64,000 nt of DNA from Thermosporothrix hazakensis (GTDB lineage Bacteria; Chloroflexota; Ktedonobacteria; Ktedonobacterales; Ktedonobacteraceae), in the NCBI RefSeq assembly GCF_003253565.1, contig NZ_QKUF01000001.1:1164744-1228743 (forward strand). Direction: 5' to 3'. How positions within the stretch are numbered: position 1 is the stretch's first letter; each line of letters opens with the position of its first letter. Shown in pieces: positions 17,912-27,601 of this stretch. The position numbers and the translations under genes were made by a program. The notes beneath the pieces are model-generated. The model searched no databases. It was not told the origin of the DNA and saw nothing but the letters and a program-made list of their open reading frames with translations.

Positions 17912-20900
17912 CTAATGCTGATGCTCAGGGCATGGTTGCTCGACCACCCGGGCAACATGATGCAGCGACGGCCCTCCCTTTTTGTAGAACAGTTGCATCC
18001 CCGATGTATCCTGCACCAGCAACAGATAGTGCGTCCGAAAGCGAGCGCTCTTCACATCCAGTGCCTTCATGCCTCCATCATATACGACCCACTCAGCAAA
18101 GCGTTCCGGCTCCTGGAGCGCCTGCTTCCACCGCAGGCCCGAGCGCTCATCAAGCAGGTTGCGCCGCTGAATAGTTGAAAGGCGCGGGTCAGGCCGACGT
18201 TGTAATATGATGCCTCCGTTGTAGTGCTGCTCCAGGTAGCGATACACCAGGGGCACAGGTTCACACGTCTGACCCTGCTGCCGCTCCTCTAGCACAACGC
18301 CCCCGTCAGCCGCAAGCGCCACAGACTGCCCCAGAATCAGCAGCGCAAAGATCACTAACATGATGCGAGAGAAGGGCCGCCAGTGTTCCAGCCTCACACT
18401 ATCACAGAACAGCGCACAGAACAGCGCCACAGGCACCAGCAGCAGCGAGCCAAATCGCACATTGTGAAACGAGGCATGAGATGTATCGGGCAAGAGGATA
18501 AAAAGCTGTCCTGTATAGAGCGCCAGCACCAGAAACACGAAAGGAACAATCCCAAACGTCAGCACCGTCAGCGTGACCGGCGTCAATTTCTGCCGCCTGA
18601 CATACAGCACGATACCGATACAGGCCAGCATCACAGGTACTATCCCGGCAAAGAACGCAGGTGCGAACGCAGCAATTTTCAATGCTATCCCGATATGGTG
18701 AAAGGCCGGAGAGATGCCCTGTGTATGCCACATCTCAACAGGGAATAAAGCCAGGCGAGAGAGCTCAAGCAGCGGATTACGCGCCTGGATTAGATTCCAG
18801 CATTCCCAGAGCACCAGCCCCCACACGCCCCACAGACCGAAGAGCAACAGGTTGCTTCCAATACAGGAGAAAGACTGCCGCTGAAGTTTTCCGATCACGA
18901 CAAGCAAGATTAGTAGCGCCAGAAACACGCCCCACCCAAGAGGATGAGCCATCATTGCCAGCAACGAGCAGGCCCCTGAGAGGATCAGGAGACGCAGCCG
19001 CTGCTCCTGCACCCAGGCCAGAAAAAAGAAGAGCGTCGTCGTACAGGTGGCAATACCCACCGCTTCGGCAAGCGGCGTCGCTTGCAGGTACAGCATGTTT
19101 GGATTCAGCAGAAACAACAGCGTGCCCAGATAGCTCAGAATGCTTCTGCCCGTCAGGCGCTTGATCGTCAAGTACAAGAAGCAGGCAGTACAGAGATAGC
19201 AAAGCATCGAGCCCAGGCTACCTGCAAGTCCCGTTTGCCAGAGATAGGAGTTCCAGATAAAAGGGAGTATCACAACCTGGGGCATCGAAAACCACGTCCC
19301 TGCCGGTAACGCCTGCCCGGACGCAATGCTCTCAAAGGCATGGTGCGCCAGCCGCAACTGGATGGTCGCCTCGCTATAAAGCAAAATCTGTCGCCGCCAG
19401 AAGAAGTAACCACAACTCGCGATACTCAGCACACTGGCAGTACCAAGCACGACCATGAGCCAGTGATCAGAGCAGCGTCGCTTCTTCACCTCTGCGGCAG
19501 GGGCCTGCATCCGCGTAAAGACCGGCAACGGAAACGTTTGTAGCGTCGCATACATCCGGTTCAACATCATTGGCAGTGGATTGACCCGCAGAATCTTATC
19601 AGTGACCGGGAGGATAAAATCCGTTCGGCTTCTGGTCAGCTTGAGCGTTGCCGAGGCTCGCTCTTCTGATGGGTAGCCCTGGATACTCTGCCCATCCTTC
19701 AGATGCAGACCATGCGTGGTTTTCTGCCAGTAATGCGGACGGAACACCAGTTCACCAAGCGCCAACAACGCGGCCAGACACCCCCCAACCCAGTAGAGGG
19801 GAATCAACAGGGCACATGGCATCAGAGCGTACAGCTTCCTTCGGGCACAACCAAGCAGGTACAGATAGACATAGAAAAAGTTTCCAAAAGCAAAGCAGAA
19901 AATCCCCAGATAGAAAATTGGCAGAGGGAAAAGCGTATGATAGAAAGGCATCACAAGATCTTTGCAGAAGAGATAGAGCAAAAAGAGCGCCCACATAATC
20001 GGATTGATAAACAGCATGCAGGCACCGCTTCCGATAAGCAGATGAAGCGAAAACAGGTTGCGTAGCTCTCTCCGGCCCGGCGTCAGCGGATAGCGCGTAT
20101 GCACAAAGTAGGTTTGAAAGTAGCCTTTGATCCAGCGTGAGCGCTGTCGGAGCCAGTTCCCCCCCTGCGAAACGGCCTCCTCATAGGTAGTAGAGTCCAG
20201 CACAACCGTCTTGAACCCGCAGCGCGACAGCCGCAACCCGAGATCACAATCCTCCGTTACGTTAAAGGCATCCCACCCGCCAAGCGCACGCAGAACCGAA
20301 GCCCGAAAATGATTGGAGGTTCCTCCAAGCGGCACCATCAACCCGAGCTTCTGCAAACCAGGCAGGATCAGATCAAACCACATCGAATATTCAGCCGTAT
20401 ACCAGCGCGTCAACAGGTTTTGCTTCGCGTTATAGCAATTCAGTCTGGCCTGCACACAGACCACCTCGGTGTCATGGCGCGCGAAAGCCAGGACCGCCTT
20501 CTTCAACTGGAAAGGGTCCGGGACATCTTCCGCATCATAGATGACGATATAGCTTCCCGTCGCATACATCAGGCCATAGTTACAGGCCCGAGGCTTGGTA
20601 CGCGGCTCTCCGGGAGGTACCGTTACCAGGTGAAAATGTGGTGGCAGGGCTTGCGCCCGAATCACGCTCCGGGTCTGCGTATCATCTTCCTCGGTCAGCA
20701 GCAAGATCTGTAATTTGTCTTCAGGGTAGTCCAGTTGCTTGAGCGCCCGCAAGAGCTGCGGCACAACCGTCGCCTCCCGATAGAGTGGACAAAGCACCGT
20801 ATAGCGCGGCCATTCCACATCCTTGAGTTGCCGAAGCAGGATTTCATCAACCTTTGTGGTCTCCGACGGCCCGGCGACTCGTGCCAGCATCCAGAAACTC

Positions 20901-21268
20901 AGGAGCAAATGCAGTGCATAGACAATCGTGATCAGCGCAATAGTCGCAACGAGCAAAGTGAGGCCAGAGAAGAAAACACCCGCCAGACCGGCTAGAACGA
21001 CCATACAAGCGATAACCATCTGCGACCTGCTCCAAACCTGAAAAGCGGAGAGGCCGGGACGAAACGGCACAAATACCTGAACATTCTTATTTCTGACCCT
21101 GACAATCCGTGCAGCAGCCCGGCGATATTCCTCGGTTTCCTTGATCGGATCGTGATTTTTCTCCCACTCGGCCTGCTTTGCCAGCCATACTTTATAGTGC
21201 TCAAGGGTATTCGAGGTCTGTTTCTTTGGTATCTTGAGCCGAGGGGCTATCATTCGTTGGATCATCAT
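17912..21268 (-). CDS. Bifunctional GT2 (cellulose-synthase-like) plus GT-C-like membrane fusion protein
   Basis: A 1118-aa membrane protein. The N-terminal half is a processive-type family 2 glycosyltransferase: two helices (about 85-130), VLCPLYREATVVPQLLRAL, the donor-site YDAEDVPDP, the catalytic TED in NVTEDCDLG, and QRSRWIKG (QxxRW), followed by four or five helices. From about residue 600 a second, GT39-like multi-spanning half begins, with ten or so helices and a soluble C-terminus. The expected DE motif of the second half is not obvious (YSEATIQLR is the nearest). It starts 5 bp after the lipoprotein glycosidase stop, whose last codons supply the ribosome binding site. It probably makes and exports a surface glycan. 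Confidence 0.8.
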   Translation of the reverse strand: MMIQRMIAPRLKIPKKQTSNTLEHYKVWLAKQAEWEKNHDPIKETEEYRRAAARIVRVRNKNVQVFVPFRPGLSAFQVWSRSQMVIACMVVLAGLAGVFFSGLTLLVATIALITIVYALHLLLSFWMLARVAGPSETTKVDEILLRQLKDVEWPRYTVLCPLYREATVVPQLLRALKQLDYPEDKLQILLLTEEDDTQTRSVIRAQALPPHFHLVTVPPGEPRTKPRACNYGLMYATGSYIVIYDAEDVPDPFQLKKAVLAFARHDTEVVCVQARLNCYNAKQNLLTRWYTAEYSMWFDLILPGLQKLGLMVPLGGTSNHFRASVLRALGGWDAFNVTEDCDLGLRLSRCGFKTVVLDSTTYEEAVSQGGNWLRQRSRWIKGYFQTYFVHTRYPLTPGRRELRNLFSLHLLIGSGACMLFINPIMWALFLLYLFCKDLVMPFYHTLFPLPIFYLGIFCFAFGNFFYVYLYLLGCARRKLYALMPCALLIPLYWVGGCLAALLALGELVFRPHYWQKTTHGLHLKDGQSIQGYPSEERASATLKLTRSRTDFILPVTDKILRVNPLPMMLNRMYATLQTFPLPVFTRMQAPAAEVKKRRCSDHWLMVVLGTASVLSIASCGYFFWRRQILLYSEATIQLRLAHHAFESIASGQALPAGTWFSMPQVVILPFIWNSYLWQTGLAGSLGSMLCYLCTACFLYLTIKRLTGRSILSYLGTLLFLLNPNMLYLQATPLAEAVGIATCTTTLFFFLAWVQEQRLRLLILSGACSLLAMMAHPLGWGVFLALLILLVVIGKLQRQSFSCIGSNLLLFGLWGVWGLVLWECWNLIQARNPLLELSRLALFPVEMWHTQGISPAFHHIGIALKIAAFAPAFFAGIVPVMLACIGIVLYVRRQKLTPVTLTVLTFGIVPFVFLVLALYTGQLFILLPDTSHASFHNVRFGSLLLVPVALFCALFCDSVRLEHWRPFSRIMLVIFALLILGQSVALAADGGVVLEERQQGQTCEPVPLVYRYLEQHYNGGIILQRRPDPRLSTIQRRNLLDERSGLRWKQALQEPERFAEWVVYDGGMKALDVKSARFRTHYLLLVQDTSGMQLFYKKGGPSLHHVARVVEQPCPEHQH

Positions 21269-21273
21269 GCTCT

Positions 21274-22494
21274 TTATCCTTCTCCTGTAGGGCTCCCATT
21301 GGAAGGACGCTGTACATCACCCGGCTGACATCGCTGTTTCGCTGCTCTGCAACCGGCAAGACGAAAAGGACCCTCGCTTTCGGATTCAGGCGTTGTGGGA
21401 GGAGAGGTAAACCAGTTGCGCAAAACGATGGCTGCGGGCTGATCGCGCAAGCTCATGGCCCCTACCTCATCCCAGGCCCAGAAGAATACCCCCCTGATGC
21501 GCGGGTTGCTGCGGGCATACTGAAGCGCGGCCTCACAGGCGCTTGCCTGCAATGCAGGATCCAGCGGAGCCTTGCTATGCACACGCCAGGGATCAGCAAG
21601 TGCATCGCTATGCCGACGGTACCCGATCTCTGAAATCAGGACCGGTTTGCCCAGACGACGCGCAAAGGTGTCAAGGGCGGCCCCTTCACGCTGCTTCCAG
21701 ACCAGTGTGAGATGTGATCGTGGAATCGGTCGGGGTTCCAGCAGAATCGGCATATACGCCGATACACCTATTGTGGTCAGAGCAGGATCTTTCATCCAGG
21801 CAGGAGGCTCCTCCTGCAAGCCGGTCCAGTTCATGTCATAGACCAGAGAGCCGGTATAGAGCGCACGCGCACGGCCCAGCAACTGAGTCCAGAGTTGAGC
21901 GGGGGCATGGGCCGCCAGCCATTCTAGTTCAGTTCCAAGCGCCAACTGCTCAACCTTCTCCTCCTGCGCCACCTGTACATATGGCTGGATCGCCTGCCAG
22001 TAGCTCTCAAACCAGCGGCCTATATCCTGCTTCCGTTGAAAATAAATATCTCCAGCCCAGTCGCTTCTATCTCGCTTCACCGTCAGTAGAAACGTTGTGA
22101 AGACACGCAGCCCCTGGGCGTGAGCCGCTCTGACACCCTCTGCGTAGGAATAGAGAGCAGGCGCGTTTGTATCCTGAAACACGTCAGTGGAGATCAATGT
22201 TTCCTGCGTCAGGAGAATTGGCATCTGTATCCAGCACGCGCCTGTCTGGGCCTTGAGCAAGGCAAGGCTCTTGCTCCAGTGCTCATCTCCATACCCTGTT
22301 ACACTCCATTGAGGATACGAGATCCCGGCCTGAAATGGCCGCTGTTCGGTCTCACAGGACGTAGGCCCGGTCATGTGCAGATCTTGCTTTGGTTTTTCGG
22401 TCTTCTCCCATCCACCACTGCAAGCAGCCAGCAGTACACAAAGCAACAGGAAAAGCAGCAGGACAGGCAGCTTCTCTCGTGAGGCATCCACCCT
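21274..22494 (-). CDS. Lipoprotein glycoside hydrolase, GH113-like
   Basis: A 406-aa exported lipoprotein: basic start, hydrophobic stretch and lipobox LLAAC, with Cys near residue 25. The mature part is a TIM barrel like that of GH113 mannanases: GISYPQWS near the start, LALGTELEWL (putative acid/base Glu), PVLISEIGYR (putative nucleophile Glu) and GVFFWAWDE. GTG 22494 is chosen because GAGGAGG lies 9 nt upstream; the in-frame GTG at 22512 overlaps that site. Coupled to the GT2/GT-C fusion gene, it may trim or release the glycan that enzyme makes. The substrate is inferred only by family. Confidence 0.75.
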   Translation of the reverse strand, partial: RVDASREKLPVLLLFLLLCVLLAACSGGWEKTEKPKQDLHMTGPTSCETEQRPFQAGISYPQWSVTGYGDEHWSKSLALLKAQTGACWIQMPILLTQETLISTDVFQDTNAPALYSYAEGVRAAHAQGLRVFTTFLLTVKRDRSDWAGDIYFQRKQDIGRWFESYWQAIQPYVQVAQEEKVEQLALGTELEWLAAHAPAQLWTQLLGRARALYTGSLVYDMNWTGLQEEPPAWMKDPALTTIGVSAYMPILLEPRPIPRSHLTLVWKQREGAALDTFARRLGKPVLISEIGYRRHSDALADPWRVHSKAPLDPALQASACEAALQYARSNPRIRGVFFWAWDEVGAMSLRDQPAAIVLRNWFTSPPTTPESESEGPFRLAGCRAAKQRCQPGDVQRPSNGSPTGEG

Positions 22495-22544
22495 TACAAC
22501 CCTCCTCACCACATAATTCTGAAAGAGGCCTTATCTCATCATAC

Positions 22545-22584
22545 AGTGTACCTTTTTATATCAAGGCGTACAATACCATTTCAA
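22545..22584 (-). promoter_or_regulatory. Overlapping candidate promoters of the GH/GT operon
   Basis: On the minus strand, TTGAAA (22584-22579), 18 bp, TATAAA (22560-22555). Overlapping it is TTGTAC (22573-22568), 17 bp, TACACT (22550-22545). Confidence 0.5.
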
Positions 22585-22599
22585 ATAATATCAGTATAG

Positions 22600-22913
22600 C
22601 TTCATGGCATCCAGGCGAAAGCGAAGAACGCCAATGACGCCACACAACGCCTGTATCCGATCTCAGGGATCGAATTTGCCAGATAGACAGGAGAAAAGAA
22701 AACCAATACAGCGAGCGTTTTTTGAAGAGTACTTTCAAGCTATCATGACCTTTTCTCTTCCCGATATTGACGAATGCGTTGATCTATGCCAGTATGCACA
22801 ATATATATGTGATATAGAGAAAAGGGCACACAACTCCTGTACCCGATCAAGCGTATTACAACTGATCAGCATCAGCAACGATTACACATTCCGATACATT
22901 TTGAGAGTATACT
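22600..22913. other. Intergenic region upstream of yggS
   Basis: No convincing gene. A possible plus-strand promoter is TTGATC (22779-22784), 17 bp, TATATA (22802-22807). A 126-codon frame from 22604 overlaps yggS in another frame and has no ribosome binding site. Confidence 0.4.
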
Positions 22914-23639
22914 GTGGTAGAACATTCATCATCGTTTCTAGAACCGGAAGAGCTTGCCCACAATATCGAGCAAGTTCGCAATAGAATCGCTGAAGCGGCC
23001 CAGAAGGCAAACCGCCCGCTGGAAGAGATCACGCTGATTGCCGTTTCAAAAACTAAGCCGGTTGAACTGGTTCAACTGGCTTTTCAGCAGGGGCTCACCC
23101 ATTTCGGGGAAAACCGGGTTCAGGAGGCGCTTCCGAAAATAGCGACCTTTCACCCGGAAGGGATTCACTGGCATATGATCGGGCACCTGCAAAGCAACAA
23201 GGCTGGAAAAGTGGTCGAAGCATTTGACATGCTTCAAAGCGTTGATAGCCTTCATCTGGCTCAGGTGCTGGAACGTCTGGCAGCATCCAGGGAAAAACAC
23301 CTGCCTATCCTGCTGGAAATCAATATCGCAGGCGAGGCCTCAAAGGCAGGGATGCGTCCGGAAGAGAGCCTGAGCGTTGCCCGGGAGATCGCTGCATACC
23401 CCCATCTGGATATACAGGGCGTGATGACAGTCGCGCCGCTGGTTACGAATCCCGAGGAGGTACGCCCGGTATTTCGAGCGCTCCGCGAGCTTCGTGACCG
23501 TCTGCGCGATGCCGTTCCACAGCATTCCTGGCATCACCTCTCGATGGGCATGACAGATGACTATCAGGTCGCAATTGAAGAAGGCGCAACTATGGTACGA
23601 ATTGGACGAGCGATTTTCGGCGCACGCCCTTCCCGGTAA
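22914..23639 (+). CDS. yggS: YggS/PROSC-family pyridoxal-phosphate homeostasis protein
   Basis: A 241-aa alanine-racemase-like TIM-barrel protein that binds PLP without being an enzyme and buffers the free cofactor. The PLP lysine is in LIAVSKTKP. HFGENRVQEALPK, WHMIGHLQSNKAGKV, SVDSLHLA and LSMGMTDDYQVAIEEGATMVRIGRAIFG are all hallmark segments. The start is GTG at 22914 with only a weak GAGAG ribosome binding site. It leads an operon with a DUF6391 gene, yggT and yggU, an arrangement like the yggS-yggT-yggU order known elsewhere. Confidence 0.93.
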   Translation: MVEHSSSFLEPEELAHNIEQVRNRIAEAAQKANRPLEEITLIAVSKTKPVELVQLAFQQGLTHFGENRVQEALPKIATFHPEGIHWHMIGHLQSNKAGKVVEAFDMLQSVDSLHLAQVLERLAASREKHLPILLEINIAGEASKAGMRPEESLSVAREIAAYPHLDIQGVMTVAPLVTNPEEVRPVFRALRELRDRLRDAVPQHSWHHLSMGMTDDYQVAIEEGATMVRIGRAIFGARPSR

Positions 23640-23701
23640 GCTCTTGTTAGCGGCGATGTCGGTCATTGACAGACAACAGGCATCGTGCAAGGAGGAACAG
23701 A

Positions 23702-24196
23702 ATGCAACTCGATGATTTTATGTTTGGCCGTCGTATTCGCCAGAACCATGCACTTGAGCATGCGACCATTACCATTTTAAGTCAACGCGTCCCGAACCTG
23801 ACAGTGAGCGCCCGTTCCAATACGAACGGCTTCATTATCTTCGGTGATGTGGACCTGGGAGAGCTACGACACGCCCTTGAAGAAGCGTTGCGCCGCCTGC
23901 AAGCAGGAGAAGCGGAGCTGGCGATTCATCCCAATTGCGGCACCAATCTGGCCGTCGGAGTCACAATGGTGACCCTCGGGACACTGCTTGGCTTCGCCTC
24001 CAGCAATACCCGCACCCGCATTGCAACCGCGGCCGCCTCTACGCTGGCCGGTTGGGCCGCCGCCCGACCAGTTGGTGAATATGTCCAGCGCCACTTTACC
24101 ACCCTGCCAGATCTCCAGGGCGTGCGCGTTACCGAGATCATCCGCCGCAATTTCTTCGGCCTCACCTTTATTGAGGTTCGAACGGTCCAGGAGTAA
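23702..24196 (+). CDS. DUF6391-like conserved protein
   Basis: A 164-aa protein with the motif RRIRQNHALEHATITIL near its start, then two conserved small-residue stretches. NCGTNLAVGVTMVTLGTLLGFAS is hydrophobic enough to be a membrane hairpin, and STLAGWAAARPVGEYVQRHFTT follows. It resembles a family seen in cyanobacteria and Chloroflexota (DUF6391 by recollection). The function is unknown. ATG 23702 has AAGGAGG directly upstream; the in-frame ATG at 23666 has none. It is third-party cargo between yggS and yggT, 3 bp before yggT, so probably co-translated with it. Confidence 0.7.
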   Translation: MQLDDFMFGRRIRQNHALEHATITILSQRVPNLTVSARSNTNGFIIFGDVDLGELRHALEEALRRLQAGEAELAIHPNCGTNLAVGVTMVTLGTLLGFASSNTRTRIATAAASTLAGWAAARPVGEYVQRHFTTLPDLQGVRVTEIIRRNFFGLTFIEVRTVQE

Positions 24197-24199
24197 TGT

Positions 24200-24469
24200 A
24201 TGAGCATCTTCTTTCTGATCGTCTACTATATCGCAAACATCGGGCTCAACATCCTGATGATTTGCTTTTTCGTGCGCGCTTTCCTCTCCTGGTTTCAAAT
24301 CGATGAGCGCTACGCGATTGTGCGCTTTCTTGCGTATGTCACCGACCCGTTTATTGAGCCATTCCGACGCTTTGTTAAGCCAATTGGCTTCTTTGACCTT
24401 TCGTTCTTTCTGGCAGCCTTCTCCATTCAGATCATCAGGATCCTGATCCTGCAAGCCCTGCCCATCTAG
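24200..24469 (+). CDS. yggT: YggT family membrane protein
   Basis: An 89-aa protein with two hydrophobic segments (about 5-30 and 65-88) and the central family signature SWFQIDERYAIVRFLAYVTDPFIEPFRRFVKPIG. The family is linked to osmotic tolerance and, in Gram-positives and cyanobacteria, to division-site or membrane organisation. It sits 3 bp after the DUF6391 gene and 3 bp before yggU. Confidence 0.9.
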   Translation: MSIFFLIVYYIANIGLNILMICFFVRAFLSWFQIDERYAIVRFLAYVTDPFIEPFRRFVKPIGFFDLSFFLAAFSIQIIRILILQALPI

Positions 24470-24472
24470 TGT

Positions 24473-24748
24473 ATGTACATTTCGGTTCGTGTGATCCCCC
24501 GAAGCGGGAAAAACAGCCTTGAGTGGGAGCAGGGCACGATTAAGGCCCGCCTGACCGCGCCGCCAGTTGATGGCGCAGCCAACGCGGCGCTGATTGATCT
24601 GCTTGCACAGAGCCTCGCGGTGCCCAAACGCTCTATTCAGATCGTGCGAGGAGAAACAGGACGTCAGAAAACGCTGGAGATTGAAGGCGTAACGCTGGAC
24701 GAAATCCAGGAGCGTATCAAGAATCCGCTCAAAAAGAAGAAGCGGTAG
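24473..24748 (+). CDS. yggU: DUF167/YggU family protein
   Basis: A 91-aa alpha/beta protein of the DUF167 family, with VRVIPRSGKNSLEW and the conserved core LTAPPVDGAANAALIDLLA followed by GETGRQKTLEI. The molecular role is unknown. It is the last gene of the yggS operon; its TAG stop lies in the left arm of the terminator hairpin. Confidence 0.92.
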   Translation: MYISVRVIPRSGKNSLEWEQGTIKARLTAPPVDGAANAALIDLLAQSLAVPKRSIQIVRGETGRQKTLEIEGVTLDEIQERIKNPLKKKKR

Positions 24749-24775
24749 GCTGTTTGGCACTACCGCTTCTTTGTT
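24737..24775. terminator. Bidirectional terminator between yggU and receptor kinase 1
   Basis: A perfect 12-bp stem (24737-24748 with 24760-24771) with an 11-nt loop. TTTGTTTT follows on the plus strand and TCTTTTTG on the minus strand, so it can serve both convergent genes. Confidence 0.9.
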
Positions 24776-24783
24776 TTCGCTGG

Positions 24784-27558
24784 CTATTCACCGACTAACA
24801 GCTTGCCAGAACCGAGCTGCGATTCCATCTGAATCTGGCCGCGCTCGTTGACTCGAAGCATCACAATAGGCTTTTCAAGCGGGTTGCCATCTGCCCCGAA
24901 GGAAATCTGACCACTTGCGCCCTGAATGGCCTTGTTCCCGGTAATCTGAGTCAGCGCATCTTTGACTATCTCAGGTGTCAGTGTGTTCGTTCCACCCTTA
25001 GTAGCGTTCTCACATGCAGACAGCAGAGCCAGCATTGCATCATAGCCCAGGACCACATTGAAGGCCGGACGAGTAAAGCCGTAGGGGCTTCCCTGATGCC
25101 GCCGATTAGGGTCAAAGGCGTCTGGATAGTCCTTATAGAAGGACGGCTTCTGACTTCCGTGACCGAGCACATCCCATTCATCTGGATATGCAAATGCGGT
25201 AAAGCGCAGCCGATTAAAACCGCTGTTATTTGCCGGATAGCCACCCAGATTGTAGAGCGCATCTCCGCCCAGGATCTGCAAGTTCTGGGTATTCGGCTTC
25301 TCAGGCAGATCCTTCAAAAGGACACTCACATCATCGGAGTACCCCGCGAAGTAGATCATATCAGGTGCCGGGCTCAACTGAAGCGCGTCATCTAACGCCT
25401 GACTGATAGAGGTCTCGTCCTTCAGCGTATAGGAAACCGGGCCCAGAATCGTGCCCCCCTCCTGCCGAAACTCCTGCATAAAGCTTTCAGCCAGGCTGCG
25501 GCTATATGTATTCGCAGGGTCCTGGAAGACAACGACATTCTTCGCGTTCATCTTGCTCTTTGCGTACTTCGCCGCGACCTTCGCCTGTTCCTGATTAGAT
25601 GGCGCGACCCGGAAGAAGTATGGAGAGACGCCGGTCAGATCATCACTGGAAGCTGTTCCGGTAATCATCGGGACCTGGGCTTTTCCCAGTACGCGAATCG
25701 CGGCCTGTGCATGAGCGCTATACGGCCAGCCCATCACGCCCACAACGGTTGGATCATTTTTAGCGAGCTCAACAATTTGATTGGCAACCTGTGGCACAAA
25801 GCGATCACTATCGCCGCCATTAGCAATCAACAGGCGAACCAGCTTGCCACCGAGACGCGCCCCATTGTTCTGGTTGAACTCCTTCTGCGCGACATAGGCA
25901 CCCTGCAACTGATCACGCCCGGCCTGAATGTTATCTGCTGCACCGGTCAGCATCGTACCCACAACAATCGTTACATAGGGCTTGCCAGAATCCAGCACAC
26001 GCTGATTTTCCAGGTTAATCAACACCTCTGCATCACTGCTATCTTTCCCGAGCGCGGCTCTCCAAAGGGACTGAGCGCTGTTGACATCTCCGGCCTTCAG
26101 CTTCTCCGCGGCGGCCTTCTTATCCGGACCACTCGGGCGATTCAGATCAAAGGCCGTCGAGCCATCACTGATCCCGATCAGTTGCCCATCTACCGTCTCT
26201 ACACCCAGGACGTTCTTTTCGCCGGGGGTTGGAGTCGCGTTAGCGGTGGGTTCGGTCTGCGTGATCGCAGTGGGGGTTGTTCCAGGGCTGGCCCCCTGCT
26301 TCGCAGGGAACAGACGCGGGACCCCGATAATCGCAAACAGAATCACGCCGAGCACCACCAGCAACAGCAACGAATTGCGCACCCAATGAGACTCTTTCTT
26401 TGGCGGCGGCACAGGTTGCACAGGAGGTGGCGTCACCGGAGGCGGCGTTACAGGCTGTTTGGCCGCTGGACGGGAAGCCTGTCCGCCCTGAGTCGCCGTC
26501 CCACGCTGAGGCATGGTATTGCGTCCCATGTTATAGTTCTTGCGCAAGATATCCTGAATATCTTTCCGCATCTCGCCGACACTCTGATAGCGCTTGCTGG
26601 CATCGATGGTCAGTGCCTTCTTCAGCATCTTCTCCGTCTCAACCGAGAGCTGTGGATTCAGCGTTCGGGCATCAGGAAAGTTAAACGGCGGATAATTGCG
26701 CGGATCGCGATTGGTCAGGAGATGGTGCATGGTTGCCGCAAGCGCATAGAGATCCGAACGGGTGTCTGCATTGCCGCTATATTGTTCGGGCGGGGCATAG
26801 CCCTGGGTGCCCAACGCCGACGTCTGCTTCCGCTTGGCATACTTGTTCACATCCGCACGCGCAATACCAAAGTCAACCAGATGTGCTTTTTTGTTGCTCG
26901 CACCAATAATGATATTGGCAGGCTTGATATCGCGGTGAATAATGGGCGGGTTCTGTTGTGCCAGATAGTCAATGATATCAAGGACCTGCAAACCATAGGT
27001 CAGAACCTCGCGCTCCGGCAATGGCTTCTGCAACCGATCAATATACGCTTCCAGATTCTCACCGGGCACATACTCCTGAATCATGAAGTAGCGCGATCCC
27101 TCCTGAAAGCTGTCAGTAACATCAGGGATCGACGGATGATTCAGGCTCGCCAGTGTCGCAACTTCACGGTTGAAGTTGTCAACGTCCTCACTTAATTTTG
27201 TGGGATCACTGCTGTCAGTAATCAGCTCTTTCACCACAACGCGTTTATTTGCCACACGCGTATCTCTGGCAAGCGCGGCTGTACCCATCCCCCCCTCACC
27301 GAGCACCTTTTCAATAACATAACGCCCATTCTGTAGCGCCATATTTGGTGCAAGTTTTCCCGAGCCGCCCGTCATTCCGGTTATACCGGGCGACGTGGTT
27401 GGATAGACTACTGTCGGCCCCGTATTCACCGGAGAGGCACTTTTGACAGGAGTTATGACGGTTGGCGCATTCGCATTTGTAGAATCCAGGGCAAGGCCGC
27501 AGTTCCCACAAAAATCTTCGCCAGGCGCATTATCTGTTCCACAGACAGGACATCTCAT
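24784..27558 (-). CDS. Zinc-ribbon Ser/Thr kinase with extracellular LivJ-like ligand-binding domain (receptor kinase 1)
   Basis: A 924-aa one-piece receptor. Residues 1-22 form a zinc ribbon (C3, C6, C17, C20). The Hanks kinase runs from about 78 to 345 with GEGGMG, Lys110 in VVVKEL, HRDIKPAN (Asp210, Asn215) and DFG at 229, so it should be active. A Pro-rich juxtamembrane stretch (TPPPVTPPPVQPVPPP) and one membrane helix near 395-415 follow. Outside the cell there is a short segment with GISDGSTAFDLNRP and a TPR-like patch, then from about 530 a periplasmic-binding-protein type I domain like branched-chain amino acid receptors (GAYVAQKEFN, VVGVMGWPYS, YFFRVAPS). It likely senses a small ligand. 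A close paralogue lies next to it. Confidence 0.88.
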   Translation of the reverse strand: MRCPVCGTDNAPGEDFCGNCGLALDSTNANAPTVITPVKSASPVNTGPTVVYPTTSPGITGMTGGSGKLAPNMALQNGRYVIEKVLGEGGMGTAALARDTRVANKRVVVKELITDSSDPTKLSEDVDNFNREVATLASLNHPSIPDVTDSFQEGSRYFMIQEYVPGENLEAYIDRLQKPLPEREVLTYGLQVLDIIDYLAQQNPPIIHRDIKPANIIIGASNKKAHLVDFGIARADVNKYAKRKQTSALGTQGYAPPEQYSGNADTRSDLYALAATMHHLLTNRDPRNYPPFNFPDARTLNPQLSVETEKMLKKALTIDASKRYQSVGEMRKDIQDILRKNYNMGRNTMPQRGTATQGGQASRPAAKQPVTPPPVTPPPVQPVPPPKKESHWVRNSLLLLVVLGVILFAIIGVPRLFPAKQGASPGTTPTAITQTEPTANATPTPGEKNVLGVETVDGQLIGISDGSTAFDLNRPSGPDKKAAAEKLKAGDVNSAQSLWRAALGKDSSDAEVLINLENQRVLDSGKPYVTIVVGTMLTGAADNIQAGRDQLQGAYVAQKEFNQNNGARLGGKLVRLLIANGGDSDRFVPQVANQIVELAKNDPTVVGVMGWPYSAHAQAAIRVLGKAQVPMITGTASSDDLTGVSPYFFRVAPSNQEQAKVAAKYAKSKMNAKNVVVFQDPANTYSRSLAESFMQEFRQEGGTILGPVSYTLKDETSISQALDDALQLSPAPDMIYFAGYSDDVSVLLKDLPEKPNTQNLQILGGDALYNLGGYPANNSGFNRLRFTAFAYPDEWDVLGHGSQKPSFYKDYPDAFDPNRRHQGSPYGFTRPAFNVVLGYDAMLALLSACENATKGGTNTLTPEIVKDALTQITGNKAIQGASGQISFGADGNPLEKPIVMLRVNERGQIQMESQLGSGKLLVGE

Positions 27559-27601
27559 AGTATGTTAGCCTTATTCCCACTTATGCGTTAACTCGCTCTA
27601 T

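Noticed and set aside
17569..18174. 201-codon plus-strand frame
   Set aside because: Crosses a strong terminator and the end of the glycosyltransferase gene; Pro/Ser/Ala-rich nonsense-like translation.
23864..24760. 298-codon minus-strand frame over the yggS operon
   Set aside because: Covers three small plus-strand genes with good ribosome binding sites and known families; no family match of its own.
25711..27195. 494-codon plus-strand frame opposite receptor kinase 1
   Set aside because: Antisense shadow: low-complexity His/Arg/Ile translation, no family, no ribosome binding site, while the minus strand carries an intact kinase.
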